64,000 nucleotides of DNA, from contig NZ_SMRO01000001.1 in assembly GCF_004359985.1 (NCBI RefSeq), positions 124,001 through 188,000 of the forward strand, in the 5' to 3' direction. Shown here one piece after another: positions 9,263 to 20,006 of this stretch (its first letter is position 1; every line of letters begins with the position of its first letter). The DNA comes from Paraburkholderia flava. Its GTDB lineage: Bacteria; Pseudomonadota; Gammaproteobacteria; Burkholderiales; Burkholderiaceae. The notes under the pieces are model-generated. The model did no database searches and was not told the origin of the DNA. It saw nothing but the letters and a program-made list of their open reading frames with translations. The position numbers and the translations under genes are program-made.

Positions 9263-11280
9263 AGAGCTTCCGCATTAAGGTTCATCAGACGCTTCATGGC
9301 TACCGTGAGGGGCATCGGCTGATCGAAGGTTCGGTGAAGCTCCCACAGTCTGTTGCACGGGCCATGCTCGTGCTGAGCGATGCCTCGGGGAGCGGTATTC
9401 GGATCCCGGCCAAAGGATATCTGACCGGGTATCCGTTGTCGGAGGTGGGGATGTACGTGCTTGCGCGGACATGGCCTGCCCCTGAGATGAGCCGACCTGG
9501 CTGTGTGTGGACTCATTCGCTGCTTATCGACTTTGCCGACCTTGCGCGTCTTGCCACTGCGGACGACCTGCTTGGGACGTTTGTGCGCCCTTCTGGTGGT
9601 GCGACGTCGACGTTTGGGCCACCGATTGAGATCGCGATCTCGCGGTCTCCCTCTGCCGTCTCCCGCTCAGGTCTTATCCGCGCCAGACAGTTGGTCGGCG
9701 CGCTCTACGGTAAACCGAGAAGCCGAATTGTTGAGGAACGAGTAGGCGACGATGAAGGACTGATCACGGCGATCTGGATGCAACAGTGGCCACGGTTGCG
9801 GCGCGCATTCCGTTTCTGCACTTTCGCAGTGGACGACCGTTCGACCTCCACCGATGTGTTCGACCTACAAATAATCGGCGGCTCGCGTATTAGTCGTACG
9901 CGCATGCCTGACGGTGTCGCGGCAGCAAGCATCGAGAGCAGTGACTGGCTCGATCCTCTGCTTGACGATTTGGAGCAGCCATTGCAGTCAGGGCTGCGCC
10001 CCTTCCTGCGCGACGTGGGCGCCGACCTTAGCAACGGCCGTGCAGCAATGGTGCCGCTCACCAAGTTGTTTGCCGCGCTTGGTCCAGACGCAGGCTCAGA
10101 GAGCATTGCGGATGCCATCTCTGAGGTGGAGTGCCTCGGACCAGGGCAGGGGAGGATGGCCCTTGCGTCGGCTGCCACAATAGTGCTCTCTCGTCCGAAT
10201 CTGATCGATGAGCGCTTATCCCGTTTCGCACTCGATCAGGTTCGGTCCGACCACAATCTGCTGGGTATCGATCCGGCTGTCGTGGGCAGAGCACTTCTGC
10301 GGTGGATGCCTGACTTGCTAGGCGAATCGATGCCAGACGGGGATCCATTGCGAGTCGCGGTCGACGCGGCGTTGCCGAATGCAACTGCAGATGAGCTACT
10401 GGAGGCCGTAGCGAGAAGCCCGGAAGCGACGCGAGTCATCCTTGAAGTGCGGCCTGAACTTCTGGAGAAATGGGAATTCTGGCAGATACAGTCCATCGAC
10501 GTGGAGAAACTGCTCCGATCGCACGAAGTGCATCAGGATCGCGCGGTGGCTATCATCGCCGCGATGGTTGCCGGCGGGCGAGGCGACTGCGCTTCAGTGG
10601 TGGTCGATCGGTTCGGAGTGCATTCGTTCGTTCGAGCGCTCGCCGGCTACGCTGAATCCGGATCTCTGTTGCATTGGCTGCGCGTCCTGGTCAGTAGGAC
10701 GGACGAGTTGGCGGACTGCATGGCCGACGGCACGCTTCAGGATAGGTCGCAGCTCATAGAACTCGCGAAAATCCTCGATCCAGATGCGGTGCCGAACAGC
10801 ATCGACGAGGATCCTTGGGTCACTGCGATGCACAACAGCCGGACGTCGGGAGACCTGGCCGGCGAGGACGCCCTGGCGTCCTTTCTCTTCTGTCGGGCAA
10901 TGGGATGGAGCTCCAAGTCGCCCGGGCGTCTGCTGTTCCTGTCGGTGCAGCGTCTCCACGAAGCCTTGGCACTCGGGCGACTATCGGGTGTGGCTTGGCA
11001 GACGACCGAGCGTCGTCTCCCATGGGTCGGGTCTTGGCGTGACTGGGACCGGTGCGAGCGGCTGCGCCGAGCGGTAGTAACCCGCTTCGTCGATCATGAA
11101 CTGCTACCGCTTGAGTTTGGCACGGTGGTCGATGACGACAAGCTGTGGTCGAAGCTTGTCGATCTCGCGGCAGACAGTTGGCGTGGTCGGCGCTACCTTA
11201 ATCGAGTGCGCATGGCTCTGCGAGACGGCAGCGACGAGTGGTGGCACGCACGCGCACGTTTGATTGATCACAGGGTTTGA
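9247..11280 (+). CDS. GTPase-associated protein 1 (GAP1)-like protein
   Basis: The 677-residue protein has the hallmark N-terminus of the GAP1 family: HQTLHGYREGHRLIEGS near residue 13, then YLTGYPLSEVGMYVLARTW and GCVWTHSLLID near 85. A middle beta-rich part runs to about 240, and a long helical C-terminal part makes up the rest. No enzymatic motif is visible. The gene overlaps the second GTPase gene by 16 bp and closes the cassette. GAP1 proteins are known only from gene neighbourhoods of GTPase-centred conflict systems, and this is the strongest single marker for that assignment here. The role is probably structural or regulatory (target sensing or effector control); this is inference. Confidence 0.78.
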   Translation: MADELKSFRIKVHQTLHGYREGHRLIEGSVKLPQSVARAMLVLSDASGSGIRIPAKGYLTGYPLSEVGMYVLARTWPAPEMSRPGCVWTHSLLIDFADLARLATADDLLGTFVRPSGGATSTFGPPIEIAISRSPSAVSRSGLIRARQLVGALYGKPRSRIVEERVGDDEGLITAIWMQQWPRLRRAFRFCTFAVDDRSTSTDVFDLQIIGGSRISRTRMPDGVAAASIESSDWLDPLLDDLEQPLQSGLRPFLRDVGADLSNGRAAMVPLTKLFAALGPDAGSESIADAISEVECLGPGQGRMALASAATIVLSRPNLIDERLSRFALDQVRSDHNLLGIDPAVVGRALLRWMPDLLGESMPDGDPLRVAVDAALPNATADELLEAVARSPEATRVILEVRPELLEKWEFWQIQSIDVEKLLRSHEVHQDRAVAIIAAMVAGGRGDCASVVVDRFGVHSFVRALAGYAESGSLLHWLRVLVSRTDELADCMADGTLQDRSQLIELAKILDPDAVPNSIDEDPWVTAMHNSRTSGDLAGEDALASFLFCRAMGWSSKSPGRLLFLSVQRLHEALALGRLSGVAWQTTERRLPWVGSWRDWDRCERLRRAVVTRFVDHELLPLEFGTVVDDDKLWSKLVDLAADSWRGRRYLNRVRMALRDGSDEWWHARARLIDHRV

Positions 11281-11622
11281 TAAATGGGTTTGGCACCGAG
11301 TACAGCGGAGAAGAAAGATGCCATTTATGTACGCTATCCGGCCAGCCGCGCGCCAACGACCTGACGTTCGATAAGTGAGCGCGGACGGCAAAAGTGTGGC
11401 TAAGGGCCCTGTTTGAAAGAAACGAGAAGGACCAAACAAAGATAAGTGCTGCTTCTACGGGGGCACTGGCGTTCGCTGAAATTGTCTTGGATGGCGGCCG
11501 CTGCGCTAGCATCCCTAGCGCCGGTGGCAAAACGCGGGTTTGCGCAACTCTGAATAAAAGACGCTGTTCTACTTAATTTCTGCCACTCTCGCGCTAACCA
11601 TGGCGCGCTACAGGCGCAAGTA
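11281..11622. other. Gene-free right junction of the GTPase cassette
   Basis: These 342 bases lie between the end of the GAP1-like gene and the end of the converging dehydratase gene. GC is moderate, with a few AT-rich stretches. There is no convincing coding sequence, terminator with U tract, integrase or tRNA edge. GCGCTAA occurs both here (near 11592) and near 4330, but seven bases are too few to count as an insertion repeat. Confidence 0.45.
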
Positions 11623-13395
11623 TCACTCACCCCGAGGCGTCACCCCCCGCATCCGAGCGGCACGCAGAAAATCAAAATCGACACCTTGATCCGCCTGCGT
11701 CACCGTCTGCAAAAACAGCTTCCGATACCCACGCTCACCGACAGGCTCAACAACCGGCGCAGCCTGCGCGCGCCGCGCAAGTTCATCGTCGGCAACAAGC
11801 AGCGTCAACTCGCGCGCCGCAACGCTCAAGCGAATGCGGTCACCATCCCGCACCCAGGCAAGCGGCCCACCAACCGCCGCTTCCGGCGTCACATGCAGCA
11901 CGATCGTCCCGAACGCAGTGCCGCTCATACGCCCATCGGAAATCCGCACCATGTCCTTCACACCAACCCGCGCGAGCTTCTTCGGAATCGGGATGTAGCC
12001 CGCTTCCGGCATCCCAGGCGCACCTTTAGGACCGATCCGCTTGAGCACAAGCACATCGTCGGCCGTGACATCGAGATCATCGCGATCGATGCGAGCCGCG
12101 AGATCCTCCGCGTCCTCGAACACGACCGCGCGGCCTTCGTGTTCCATCAGCTTCGCATCCGCAGCCGACTGCTTGATGATCGCGCCGCCCGGCGCGAGAT
12201 TGCCGCGCAGCACCGCGATGCCGCCCTGCGGATAAATCGGCCGAGCGAACGGCCGCACGACGTCCTGCGCAAAACCGGGCCCAGCCGCATCGATCGTCTC
12301 ACCGAGCGTGCGACCGGTGACAGTCAGCGCATCGAGTCGCAGCAGCGGCTTCAGTTCGCGCAGCAGCGTCGCCATGCCGCCCGCCTTATGGAAGTCCTCC
12401 ATGTAATGCTGGCCGCTCGGTTTCAGATCAAGCAGCACCGGCGTTTCGCGACCCATCCGATCAAGCGCGTCGAGATCGACGTCGAAGCCCAGGCGCCCCG
12501 CGATCGCGGTCAGATGCACGATGCCGTTGGTCGAGCCGCCGATCGCGAGCAGCACGCGCATCGCATTCTCGAATGCATCGGCGGTCAGGATGCGGTCGAT
12601 CGTCAGCCGGTTGCGCGCGATGTCCACGGCCTGCGCGCCGGTCAGTTCGGCGATGCGCATCCGGTCGGCGGTGACGGCGGGCGGCGATGCGCCGCCGGGC
12701 ATCGTGATGCCGAGCGCTTCGGCGATGCACGCCATCGTGCTCGCAGTGCCCATCACCGAGCAGGTGCCGACGCTTGCCACCAGCTGATTGTTGACGTCCG
12801 CGATCTCCTCTTCGCCGATATCGTCCGCCCGAAAACGCGCCCAGTAGCGCCGGCAATCGGTACACGCACCGACGCGTTCGGAGCGATGCGAGCCCGTCAG
12901 CATCGAGCCGGTAATCAGCTGGATCGCCGGAATGCCCGCCGACGCCGCGCCCATCAACTGCGCGGGCACCGTCTTGTCGCAGCCGCCGATCAGCACGACC
13001 GCATCCATAGGCTGCGCGCGGATCATCTCCTCGGTATCCATCGACATCAGGTTCCGCAGATACATGCTCGTAGGCTGCGAAAACGATTCGTGAATGGAAA
13101 TGGTGGGGAAATCCATCGGCAGGCCGCCCGCCAGCATCACGCCGCGTTTGACCGCTTCGAGCAGCTGCGGCATGTTCCCGTGACACGGGTTGTACGCGCT
13201 GCCACTGTTGACGATGCCGATCACAGGTCTATCCAGCGCACTGTCCGTATAACCCGCGCCTTTGATGAACGCCTTGCGCAGAAACAGCGAAAAGCCGTTA
13301 TCGCCGTAGTTCGTCAGACCTTTGCGCAGACCAGTCGATTCGACGTTAGCATCGGCATCGGCCGGCGGAAGAGCAGGAGGCAGCGTGTCGGTCAT
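11623..13395 (-). CDS. IlvD/Edd-family dehydratase (sugar-acid dehydratase type)
   Basis: The 590-residue Fe-S dehydratase has its cluster cysteines in NPCHGN (C71), IGGCDKT (C139) and VGTCSVMG (C212), with the conserved lysine K141 beside the second. The motif CTDCRRYW near 178 and overall length are typical of the pentonate/hexonate dehydratase branch (for example arabinonate or xylonate dehydratase) rather than dihydroxy-acid dehydratase of branched-chain synthesis. It would make a 2-keto-3-deoxy acid, the kind of substrate a DapA-type lyase splits. The matching lyase and MFS genes lie on the same strand beyond the 7-kb cassette, suggesting a formerly contiguous operon. LysR at 13521 is the next gene upstream on the same strand. 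Confidence 0.88.
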   Translation of the reverse strand: MTDTLPPALPPADADANVESTGLRKGLTNYGDNGFSLFLRKAFIKGAGYTDSALDRPVIGIVNSGSAYNPCHGNMPQLLEAVKRGVMLAGGLPMDFPTISIHESFSQPTSMYLRNLMSMDTEEMIRAQPMDAVVLIGGCDKTVPAQLMGAASAGIPAIQLITGSMLTGSHRSERVGACTDCRRYWARFRADDIGEEEIADVNNQLVASVGTCSVMGTASTMACIAEALGITMPGGASPPAVTADRMRIAELTGAQAVDIARNRLTIDRILTADAFENAMRVLLAIGGSTNGIVHLTAIAGRLGFDVDLDALDRMGRETPVLLDLKPSGQHYMEDFHKAGGMATLLRELKPLLRLDALTVTGRTLGETIDAAGPGFAQDVVRPFARPIYPQGGIAVLRGNLAPGGAIIKQSAADAKLMEHEGRAVVFEDAEDLAARIDRDDLDVTADDVLVLKRIGPKGAPGMPEAGYIPIPKKLARVGVKDMVRISDGRMSGTAFGTIVLHVTPEAAVGGPLAWVRDGDRIRLSVAARELTLLVADDELARRAQAAPVVEPVGERGYRKLFLQTVTQADQGVDFDFLRAARMRGVTPRGE

Positions 13396-13520
13396 GGGCG
13401 ATCCAGGGCAAAGGGAAGTGTCTGCATTATCGCGGCCGCGCGCGAGGCGATGCGTCGCGTAACGCTTGCTTCAGACCTCAGTAAAACTATGCTCTCGCAC
13501 GAACACGCGTGAGCGACGCA

Positions 13521-14393
13521 TCAAAACTGCAAAGCCTGCGCAGTCGAAAGAAACGCCTGCACGAGCCGAATACGTGCAGACGACCGCCCCCACAACATCC
13601 CCACCACGCGTTTCGGAAACGGATGCGGCAGCGGCCAGCGCGCGAGCGACAGTCCCGCGTAACGGTTCATCATCCAGTCGGGTACGAGCGACACGCCGAT
13701 GCCGCGATCGACCAGCACGGCGATTGCATCGAGTCCGTCGAGTTCGCAGCGTTGATGCGGCTGGATGCCGTGCTGCCGCAGGTACGCATCGGCGAGCTGG
13801 CCGCCCACGACGTTGCGGTCGTAGCGCAGGAACGGTTCGTTTGCGAGCACCGCGTGCGGATCGGTGACCTTCATCGATGCAGGCGTGAGCAGCACCAGCG
13901 GTTCTTCGCGGAACGTGTGCCAGTCGCAGCTTTTAGGGAGTTCGAACAGCGGCTGCACGATCGTCGCCGCATCCAGATCGCCGCTGACGACCTTGCGGTA
14001 CAGATCCATCGATGTGCCCGGTTCGAGATAGATGTCGATGCCCGGATGACGCGCGAGCAATCGCGACAGCACGTCGGGAATCAGGCTCGTCATCATCGTC
14101 GGGGTGCCGCCGAGGCGCAGTTGTCCGGCGAGTTCCGGCGCGTCGTCGAGGTCGGACTTCAGATCGCGGATGTCGTGCAGCACGGCCCGCGCGCGATCGA
14201 GAATGCGCTCGCCGGCCTCGGTCGTGCCGACGGTGCGGCCCGAGCGTCGCACCAGCTTCGCGCCCAGTTCCTCTTCGAGCATTTTGACGCGCTGCGCGAC
14301 CGCGGCGGGCGTCAGATCGAGCCGGCGCGCGGCCTCCGCAATCGATCCCAGCTCGACGACATACACGAAGCTCTGCAGGTAGCGCGAGTCCAT
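13521..14393 (-). CDS. LysR-family transcriptional regulator
   Basis: A 290-residue LysR protein. The helix-turn-helix lies in the first 60 residues (SIAEAARRLDLTPAAVAQRV) and the substrate-binding domain spans about 88-285. The start codon at 14393 is followed upstream at once by a perfect palindrome (14395-14409), a likely auto-regulatory site. The gene is transcribed away from the enolase-superfamily gene at 14520 and lies upstream of the IlvD-type dehydratase on the same strand. It may therefore control either or both. The inducer is unknown. Confidence 0.9.
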   Translation of the reverse strand: MDSRYLQSFVYVVELGSIAEAARRLDLTPAAVAQRVKMLEEELGAKLVRRSGRTVGTTEAGERILDRARAVLHDIRDLKSDLDDAPELAGQLRLGGTPTMMTSLIPDVLSRLLARHPGIDIYLEPGTSMDLYRKVVSGDLDAATIVQPLFELPKSCDWHTFREEPLVLLTPASMKVTDPHAVLANEPFLRYDRNVVGGQLADAYLRQHGIQPHQRCELDGLDAIAVLVDRGIGVSLVPDWMMNRYAGLSLARWPLPHPFPKRVVGMLWGRSSARIRLVQAFLSTAQALQF

Positions 14394-14394
14394 C

Positions 14395-14409
14395 GATAAA
14401 AGTTTTATC
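14395..14409. promoter_or_regulatory. Perfect palindrome GATAAAAGTTTTATC upstream of LysR (candidate LysR operator)
   Basis: A 7-1-7 inverted repeat lies directly in front of the LysR start codon in the divergent intergenic region with the enolase-superfamily gene. AT-rich dyads of this size are the usual form of LysR binding sites. Its position over the translation start region would fit auto-repression. Confidence 0.6.
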
Positions 14410-14519
14410 TTTTAAAGAAGCCAAAGGATACTGTTTTTGACGAAGGGCGGCTATCACACTTCATGCCGATGGTTGCGCATCGCGCGGCCCATGCTGATAT
14501 CAACCGGAGGAGTGTTGTC

Positions 14520-15644
14520 ATGCCCAGAATCGAATCGGTCTCGGTGTGCGCGGCGAGCGTGCCGCTCGATCGCGTCACGTCGTTCGCTACCCGCACCGTG
14601 TCGACGCGTCACTATGGTCTCGTCAAGGTCCGCTCGACCGACGGCGTCGAAGGGATCGGCTTCTGCTACGTAGGTAGCGCGGCCGGCGAACTGTTCACCG
14701 TCGCGGTCGAACAGCTGCTCGCGCCGGTGCTGATCGGCGAGGATTCGTATGCAGTCGAAGGGCTGTGGCAGAAGATGTATCAGGAGTCGCTGCTGCAGGG
14801 CCGCGCGGGTACCGTGATGCGCGCGCTGAGCGCGCTCGATACCGCGCTATGGGACCTGAACGCGCGCACGCAGCAGTTGCCGCTGCACAAGCTGCTCGGT
14901 GCGGTGCACCTCGAATCGGTGCCCGCGTATGCGAGCGGCGGTTACTACCTCGAAGGCAAGACGCCGCAGATGCTCGGCGACGAAATGGCGAGCTACGTCG
15001 AGATGGGTTTCAAGGCGGTGAAGATGAAAGCGGGGCGTCTGTCGCCGCGCGAGGAAGAAGCGCGCGTGCGCGCGGCGCGCGAAGCGGTCGGCCCCGAAGT
15101 TGAACTGATGCTCGACATCAACAACGGCTGGACCGATGCGACCGAGGCACTGCAATACGTGCGACGCATCGAGCAATACGATCCGTACTTCATCGAGGAG
15201 CCGTTTTCACCGGACGATATCGACAATCACGCGCGTCTCGTGAAGCTCACGCGCGTGCCGATCGTCACCGGTGAAATCGGTTATGGGCGCTGGTATCACA
15301 AGGAACTGCTCGACAAGGCCGGCGCGGCGATCCTGCAGACCGATGCTGCGGTGTGCGGCGGTATTTCCGAATGGCGGCGTATCGCGGCGACTGCTGCGAG
15401 CTACGGCGTGACGATGTGTCCGCACTGGTTCCACGACGTGCATGCGCCGCTCGTCGCTGCAACACCGAATGCGCGCTACGTCGAGTTCTTCTGGGACGAT
15501 CAGGTGCTGAACTTCCGTCGGTTGATCGATCGGCAGCTTGTTCAGCGTAACGGGCGCATCGTATTGCACGATGCGCCGGGTCTTGGGTTTGGGTTCGATG
15601 AGAATGCGGTGGCGCGTTACGGCCAATGGAGGACGGTGCGCTGA
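14520..15644 (+). CDS. Mandelate racemase/enolase superfamily enzyme
   Basis: The ATG at 14520 is chosen because GGAGGAG ends 7 bases upstream; the frame is open 57 bases further. The 374-residue product has the mandelate-racemase subgroup architecture. The N-terminal capping domain covers about 1-130, and a barrel carries the catalytic KxK at 168-170 (VKMKAG). Metal ligands are in DINNGW (about 199), FIEEPF (about 226-227) and TGEIGYGRW (about 252), and a His-rich CPHWFH sits near 301. KxK plus a C-terminal His suggests an acid-sugar dehydratase or racemase. Substrate identity cannot be read from sequence. Divergent from the LysR gene, so probably regulated by it. Confidence 0.88.
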   Translation: MPRIESVSVCAASVPLDRVTSFATRTVSTRHYGLVKVRSTDGVEGIGFCYVGSAAGELFTVAVEQLLAPVLIGEDSYAVEGLWQKMYQESLLQGRAGTVMRALSALDTALWDLNARTQQLPLHKLLGAVHLESVPAYASGGYYLEGKTPQMLGDEMASYVEMGFKAVKMKAGRLSPREEEARVRAAREAVGPEVELMLDINNGWTDATEALQYVRRIEQYDPYFIEEPFSPDDIDNHARLVKLTRVPIVTGEIGYGRWYHKELLDKAGAAILQTDAAVCGGISEWRRIAATAASYGVTMCPHWFHDVHAPLVAATPNARYVEFFWDDQVLNFRRLIDRQLVQRNGRIVLHDAPGLGFGFDENAVARYGQWRTVR

Positions 15645-15655
15645 TGTGTCGCGGG

Positions 15656-15691
15656 CGCGCAGGGCACGTTCAAAGACGTGCGGCCTGCGCG
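15656..15691. terminator. Hairpin between convergent enolase-superfamily and dgdA genes
   Basis: An 8-bp outer stem (CGCGCAGG at 15656-15663 with 15684-15691) continues into an inner CACGT/ACGTG stem. It lies in the 78-bp gap where the two genes converge. No U tract is present. Confidence 0.5.
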
Positions 15692-15722
15692 TGCACGAGC
15701 ATGCAGCGTGTTGTGTCGAAGC

Positions 15723-17102
<1,380 letters not shown>

Positions 17103-17193
17103 CTAGAACGGAACGCCGAGCCGCTGGAAACGAATACTGTTGATGGCTGCCATTCACGGCCCTGATTGCCGTTATGAGTTTTTCCCTGAAGAC

Positions 17194-18051
17194 ATGCCCC
17201 ATCTCGACATCGACCTGCTCAGAACCTTCGTCACGATCGCCGACACGCGTTCGCTCACGCGCACCGCGACCGAGGTCGGGCGCACGCAGTCCGCGATCAG
17301 CATGCAGGTGCGGCGCATCGAAGAAGTTGCCGGCGGCGAGGTGCTATTGCGCACGGTGCGCGGCGTCGAGCTGACCGCGCGCGGCGAAACGCTGCTGCGT
17401 CACGCGCGCGAACTGCTGCGCATTCACGATGCGGCACTGGCTGAGTTGACCGGCCGCAGTCTTGCCGGTGCGCTGCGTCTCGGTTGCCCCGACGATTACT
17501 GCATCGCATTCCTGCCGGTACTGCTGCGCGAGATTGCCGCGCGTCATCCGCGCGTCGCGGTGCATCTGGTGTGTGCGCCGAGTACGCATTTGCGCAGGAT
17601 GCTGCACGACAAGCGAATCGATCTCGCGCTGATCTCGCTCGCACCCGGCGATCACGGCGAAACACCGGTGCGCCATGAAAAGCTCGTGTGGGTCGGTGCG
17701 CATGCGCGCGTCGCGGAGCGCGACGGGTCGTTGGCGCTCGCGTTGTCGGAGCCCGACACGCTCGATCATCAGGCGGCGCGTCGCGCGCTCGACGGCGCGG
17801 GCATCGCGTATCACGTCGCATGCGAGAGCGCGAGCAAGGACGGTCTGCTCGCGATGGTCCGCGCAGGCATCGCGATCGCGGTGCTGGCCGAAGGCGCAGT
17901 GCCCGCCGATCTGCTGATTCTCGACGGCGAGTCCGGTTTGCCGCCGCTGCCCGTGCTCGGGGTAGCGGTGGCGTCGTCGCATGGCAGCGGCGATTCGCTG
18001 CTGGTGGGGAGTTTGAAGGAGTTGCTGGTGGCGGCGTTGGGTGCGGCCTGA
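17194..18051 (+). CDS. dgdR: LysR-family regulator of dgdA (DgdR-like)
   Basis: A 285-residue LysR protein, transcribed divergently from dgdA with 163 bp between the start codons, the arrangement known for dgdR. Its helix-turn-helix contains SLTRTATEVGRTQSAISMQV. The ATG at 17194 gives the usual LysR N-terminus (MPHLDIDLLRTFV); an in-frame ATG at 17140 would add 18 residues and cannot be excluded, since neither has a strong ribosome site. DgdR represses dgdA and is relieved by dialkylglycines in the known system. That role is inferred here from orthology and position. Confidence 0.88.
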   Translation: MPHLDIDLLRTFVTIADTRSLTRTATEVGRTQSAISMQVRRIEEVAGGEVLLRTVRGVELTARGETLLRHARELLRIHDAALAELTGRSLAGALRLGCPDDYCIAFLPVLLREIAARHPRVAVHLVCAPSTHLRRMLHDKRIDLALISLAPGDHGETPVRHEKLVWVGAHARVAERDGSLALALSEPDTLDHQAARRALDGAGIAYHVACESASKDGLLAMVRAGIAIAVLAEGAVPADLLILDGESGLPPLPVLGVAVASSHGSGDSLLVGSLKELLVAALGAA

Positions 18052-18334
18052 GCGCTGCTTTCACGCTGACACTTCTGCACCGGGACCTCGTTGCTCGCGG
18101 CAACGGGAGAACATGCCAGCCGCATGCATGACGTGTGCGCTTGCCAGAAGCATGAAGGCTTTACAGAAATTCGCGCACTGCGAAACCTGCCCACAAGTCC
18201 CCGCTTTATTACAAATAAAAAGCTTGCGTCGTTTGACATGTGTTGCGCGTCGAAATGTCGCGCACCTGTCTAACGGCTCCTCATGCGGCTTTCCGATGAA
18301 GAGTCCGGTCACGCACCTATCGGGAGGGAACGGA

Positions 18335-18850
18335 ATGAGCAGGATATCTGAGCAATTGAATAGATGGATCCGCAGGAAAGGATTTCCGCTGTGGGCATTC
18401 GTATTGTGCATGGCGGTGCTGGGTTCGACCGCGGCGCATGCTTTCACTCAAGCTGAGCGGGACGAGGTCCTGCACTTCACGTTGACCGAAGATTTTCTGC
18501 AACGCTATGGCGCGGCCAGCCATGAAGTGCATGCGCAAGGTCATAGCGCGCAACCGGCGCAGACACCGAAGAAAACGCCGGCAGGCGGATCCATGATCGA
18601 CACGCTCACAGCCAGCGTCGAACAGTCTCCCGGTGAAATGGCAATCTTGCAAAAGCATGGTTTGACCGCGCGGCAAGCTGTGCTGGGCAGCATCGTGATC
18701 GGGAGTGCGCGGTTGCAGGACATGCGCAGCACGAATCCGCAGATGGCCGGGCGGATGCCTGACTCGAAGGACGTGAGCCCGGCGAACATGGCGTTCTATC
18801 AGATGCACAAGGAAGAGATTCACAAGCTGCTGGCTGTGAATCCTCGTTAG
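18335..18850 (+). CDS. Secreted hypothetical protein
   Basis: The ATG at 18335 follows GGGAGGGAA by 5 bases. The 171-residue product has a clear Sec signal peptide: Arg-rich N-region, hydrophobic core LWAFVLCMAVLG, and AxA-type cleavage near residue 36 (AAHA). The mature part is about 135 residues, helical and soluble, with no recognisable domain, no cysteines and a Pro/Lys-rich linker around residue 75. It is probably exported to the periplasm. The 283 bases between dgdR and this gene show no other feature. Function unknown. Confidence 0.75.
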   Translation: MSRISEQLNRWIRRKGFPLWAFVLCMAVLGSTAAHAFTQAERDEVLHFTLTEDFLQRYGAASHEVHAQGHSAQPAQTPKKTPAGGSMIDTLTASVEQSPGEMAILQKHGLTARQAVLGSIVIGSARLQDMRSTNPQMAGRMPDSKDVSPANMAFYQMHKEEIHKLLAVNPR

Positions 18851-18913
18851 CGAAAGTGGAAGAACCGCTGCGGTTCTGCTGCAATAGGGACGGTCTGGTA
18901 ATCTGGCGCTCGA

Positions 18914-19852
18914 ATGAAAAATAATTTCCGCTCCAAATCTGCGCCGTCGTTATCGCGCCGCTATGGCACCGCGATCATTGCGCTTGCGTTGCTCGGCGCC
19001 AGCGCGTCAGGATATGCGGCGAGTGCCGAAGACTTCGCCGGGCGTTATCGCGAGAGCCTGCTCGCCGACAAAAGCCTGCCCTGTCGTTCGAATGAAGTGT
19101 GCGCGGCAGCGGGCGTGGCTGCGCTTGCAGCGGGTCATATCGAGGAAGCGCGAAAAATCGTCGATACCGAACTGGCGCTCGCGGTAGCCGACTCGATCAT
19201 CGCCGGTAGCGACAACGCAGCCAACTCGGCCAGCGCCCGTGTCGCGATGGCGCAGATCCACCACGGCGACGTCGATGCGAAAAGCGGCAACGACGCGGCT
19301 GCACGCGCGTGGTATCACTTCGCGATCAATCAGCAGGCTCTTGCATTGAAGTCGCCTGTACTGAGCCGGGTCATCGCCGTCGCGCACGAGCGGCTCACCG
19401 CGCTTAGCGGCCGCAACATCGTCGCGCGCATTCCCGCCACGGGTGCAACGTTCGAAAGTTATGTGTCGCTCGGCAGTAACAACGAAATCTCGTTGACGCC
19501 CATGCCCGGAAAGCCCGATACCTACACGCTTTCGGGCTCGTTCATCTATCCGGTCGTGATGCAGAACGGCGACCTGTCGGCAAACGTCGGCGACCTCGTG
19601 GCGACGGTCCGCTTCTTCGCCGGCGAAGCGCGTGTAGCCATCAATCCCGACCAGGACGGCCCGATCGACGCCACGCACCGGATCGTGACGCTCGACAAAT
19701 ACACCGGCGCCGACCGGTGCCTGATCGAATTCCAGTTGAGCGCCCCGGAAACCCTGAAGGTCCGTACGCTCGGATCGCCCGGCGCGTGCGGCTTCGGCCA
19801 TAACGTCGAGCCCGACGGCACCTACTATCTGACACGCACGAGCGTCCGGTAA
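18914..19852 (+). CDS. Secreted hypothetical protein
   Basis: The 312-residue protein has an N-terminal Sec signal (positively charged stretch, then TAIIALALLGASASGYA with cleavage near 35). The first half after the signal is Ala-rich and helical, reminiscent of a TPR-like solenoid. The second half is beta-rich (FESYVSLGSNNEISLTPMPG onward) and has two cysteines near the end that could form a disulfide. It lies 63 bp after another secreted protein on the same strand and may share a transcript. I do not recognise the family. Confidence 0.75.
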   Translation: MKNNFRSKSAPSLSRRYGTAIIALALLGASASGYAASAEDFAGRYRESLLADKSLPCRSNEVCAAAGVAALAAGHIEEARKIVDTELALAVADSIIAGSDNAANSASARVAMAQIHHGDVDAKSGNDAAARAWYHFAINQQALALKSPVLSRVIAVAHERLTALSGRNIVARIPATGATFESYVSLGSNNEISLTPMPGKPDTYTLSGSFIYPVVMQNGDLSANVGDLVATVRFFAGEARVAINPDQDGPIDATHRIVTLDKYTGADRCLIEFQLSAPETLKVRTLGSPGACGFGHNVEPDGTYYLTRTSVR

Positions 19853-20006
19853 TCGACGAAGGGGCATGCATGGTGCGCCTGCTGTGCCACTCGGGCAGGG
19901 CTCGGACTACCGGGACGAAATGAATTTCGTCTGGTGTCACCGATCGGCGTAATGAGGTCACTTACCAGCGCTGCGGTTCCACGCGCTTCAGGTACTCGCT
20001 ACGTGT

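Noticed and set aside
4320..11600. Possible direct repeats GCGCTAA at the two cassette junctions.
   Set aside because: Seven shared bases in this composition are expected by chance, and no longer repeat or integrase was found.
11686..13512. A 608-residue frame opposite the IlvD/Edd gene.
   Set aside because: The codon pattern fits the minus-strand dehydratase, and the plus-strand product has no recognisable domain.
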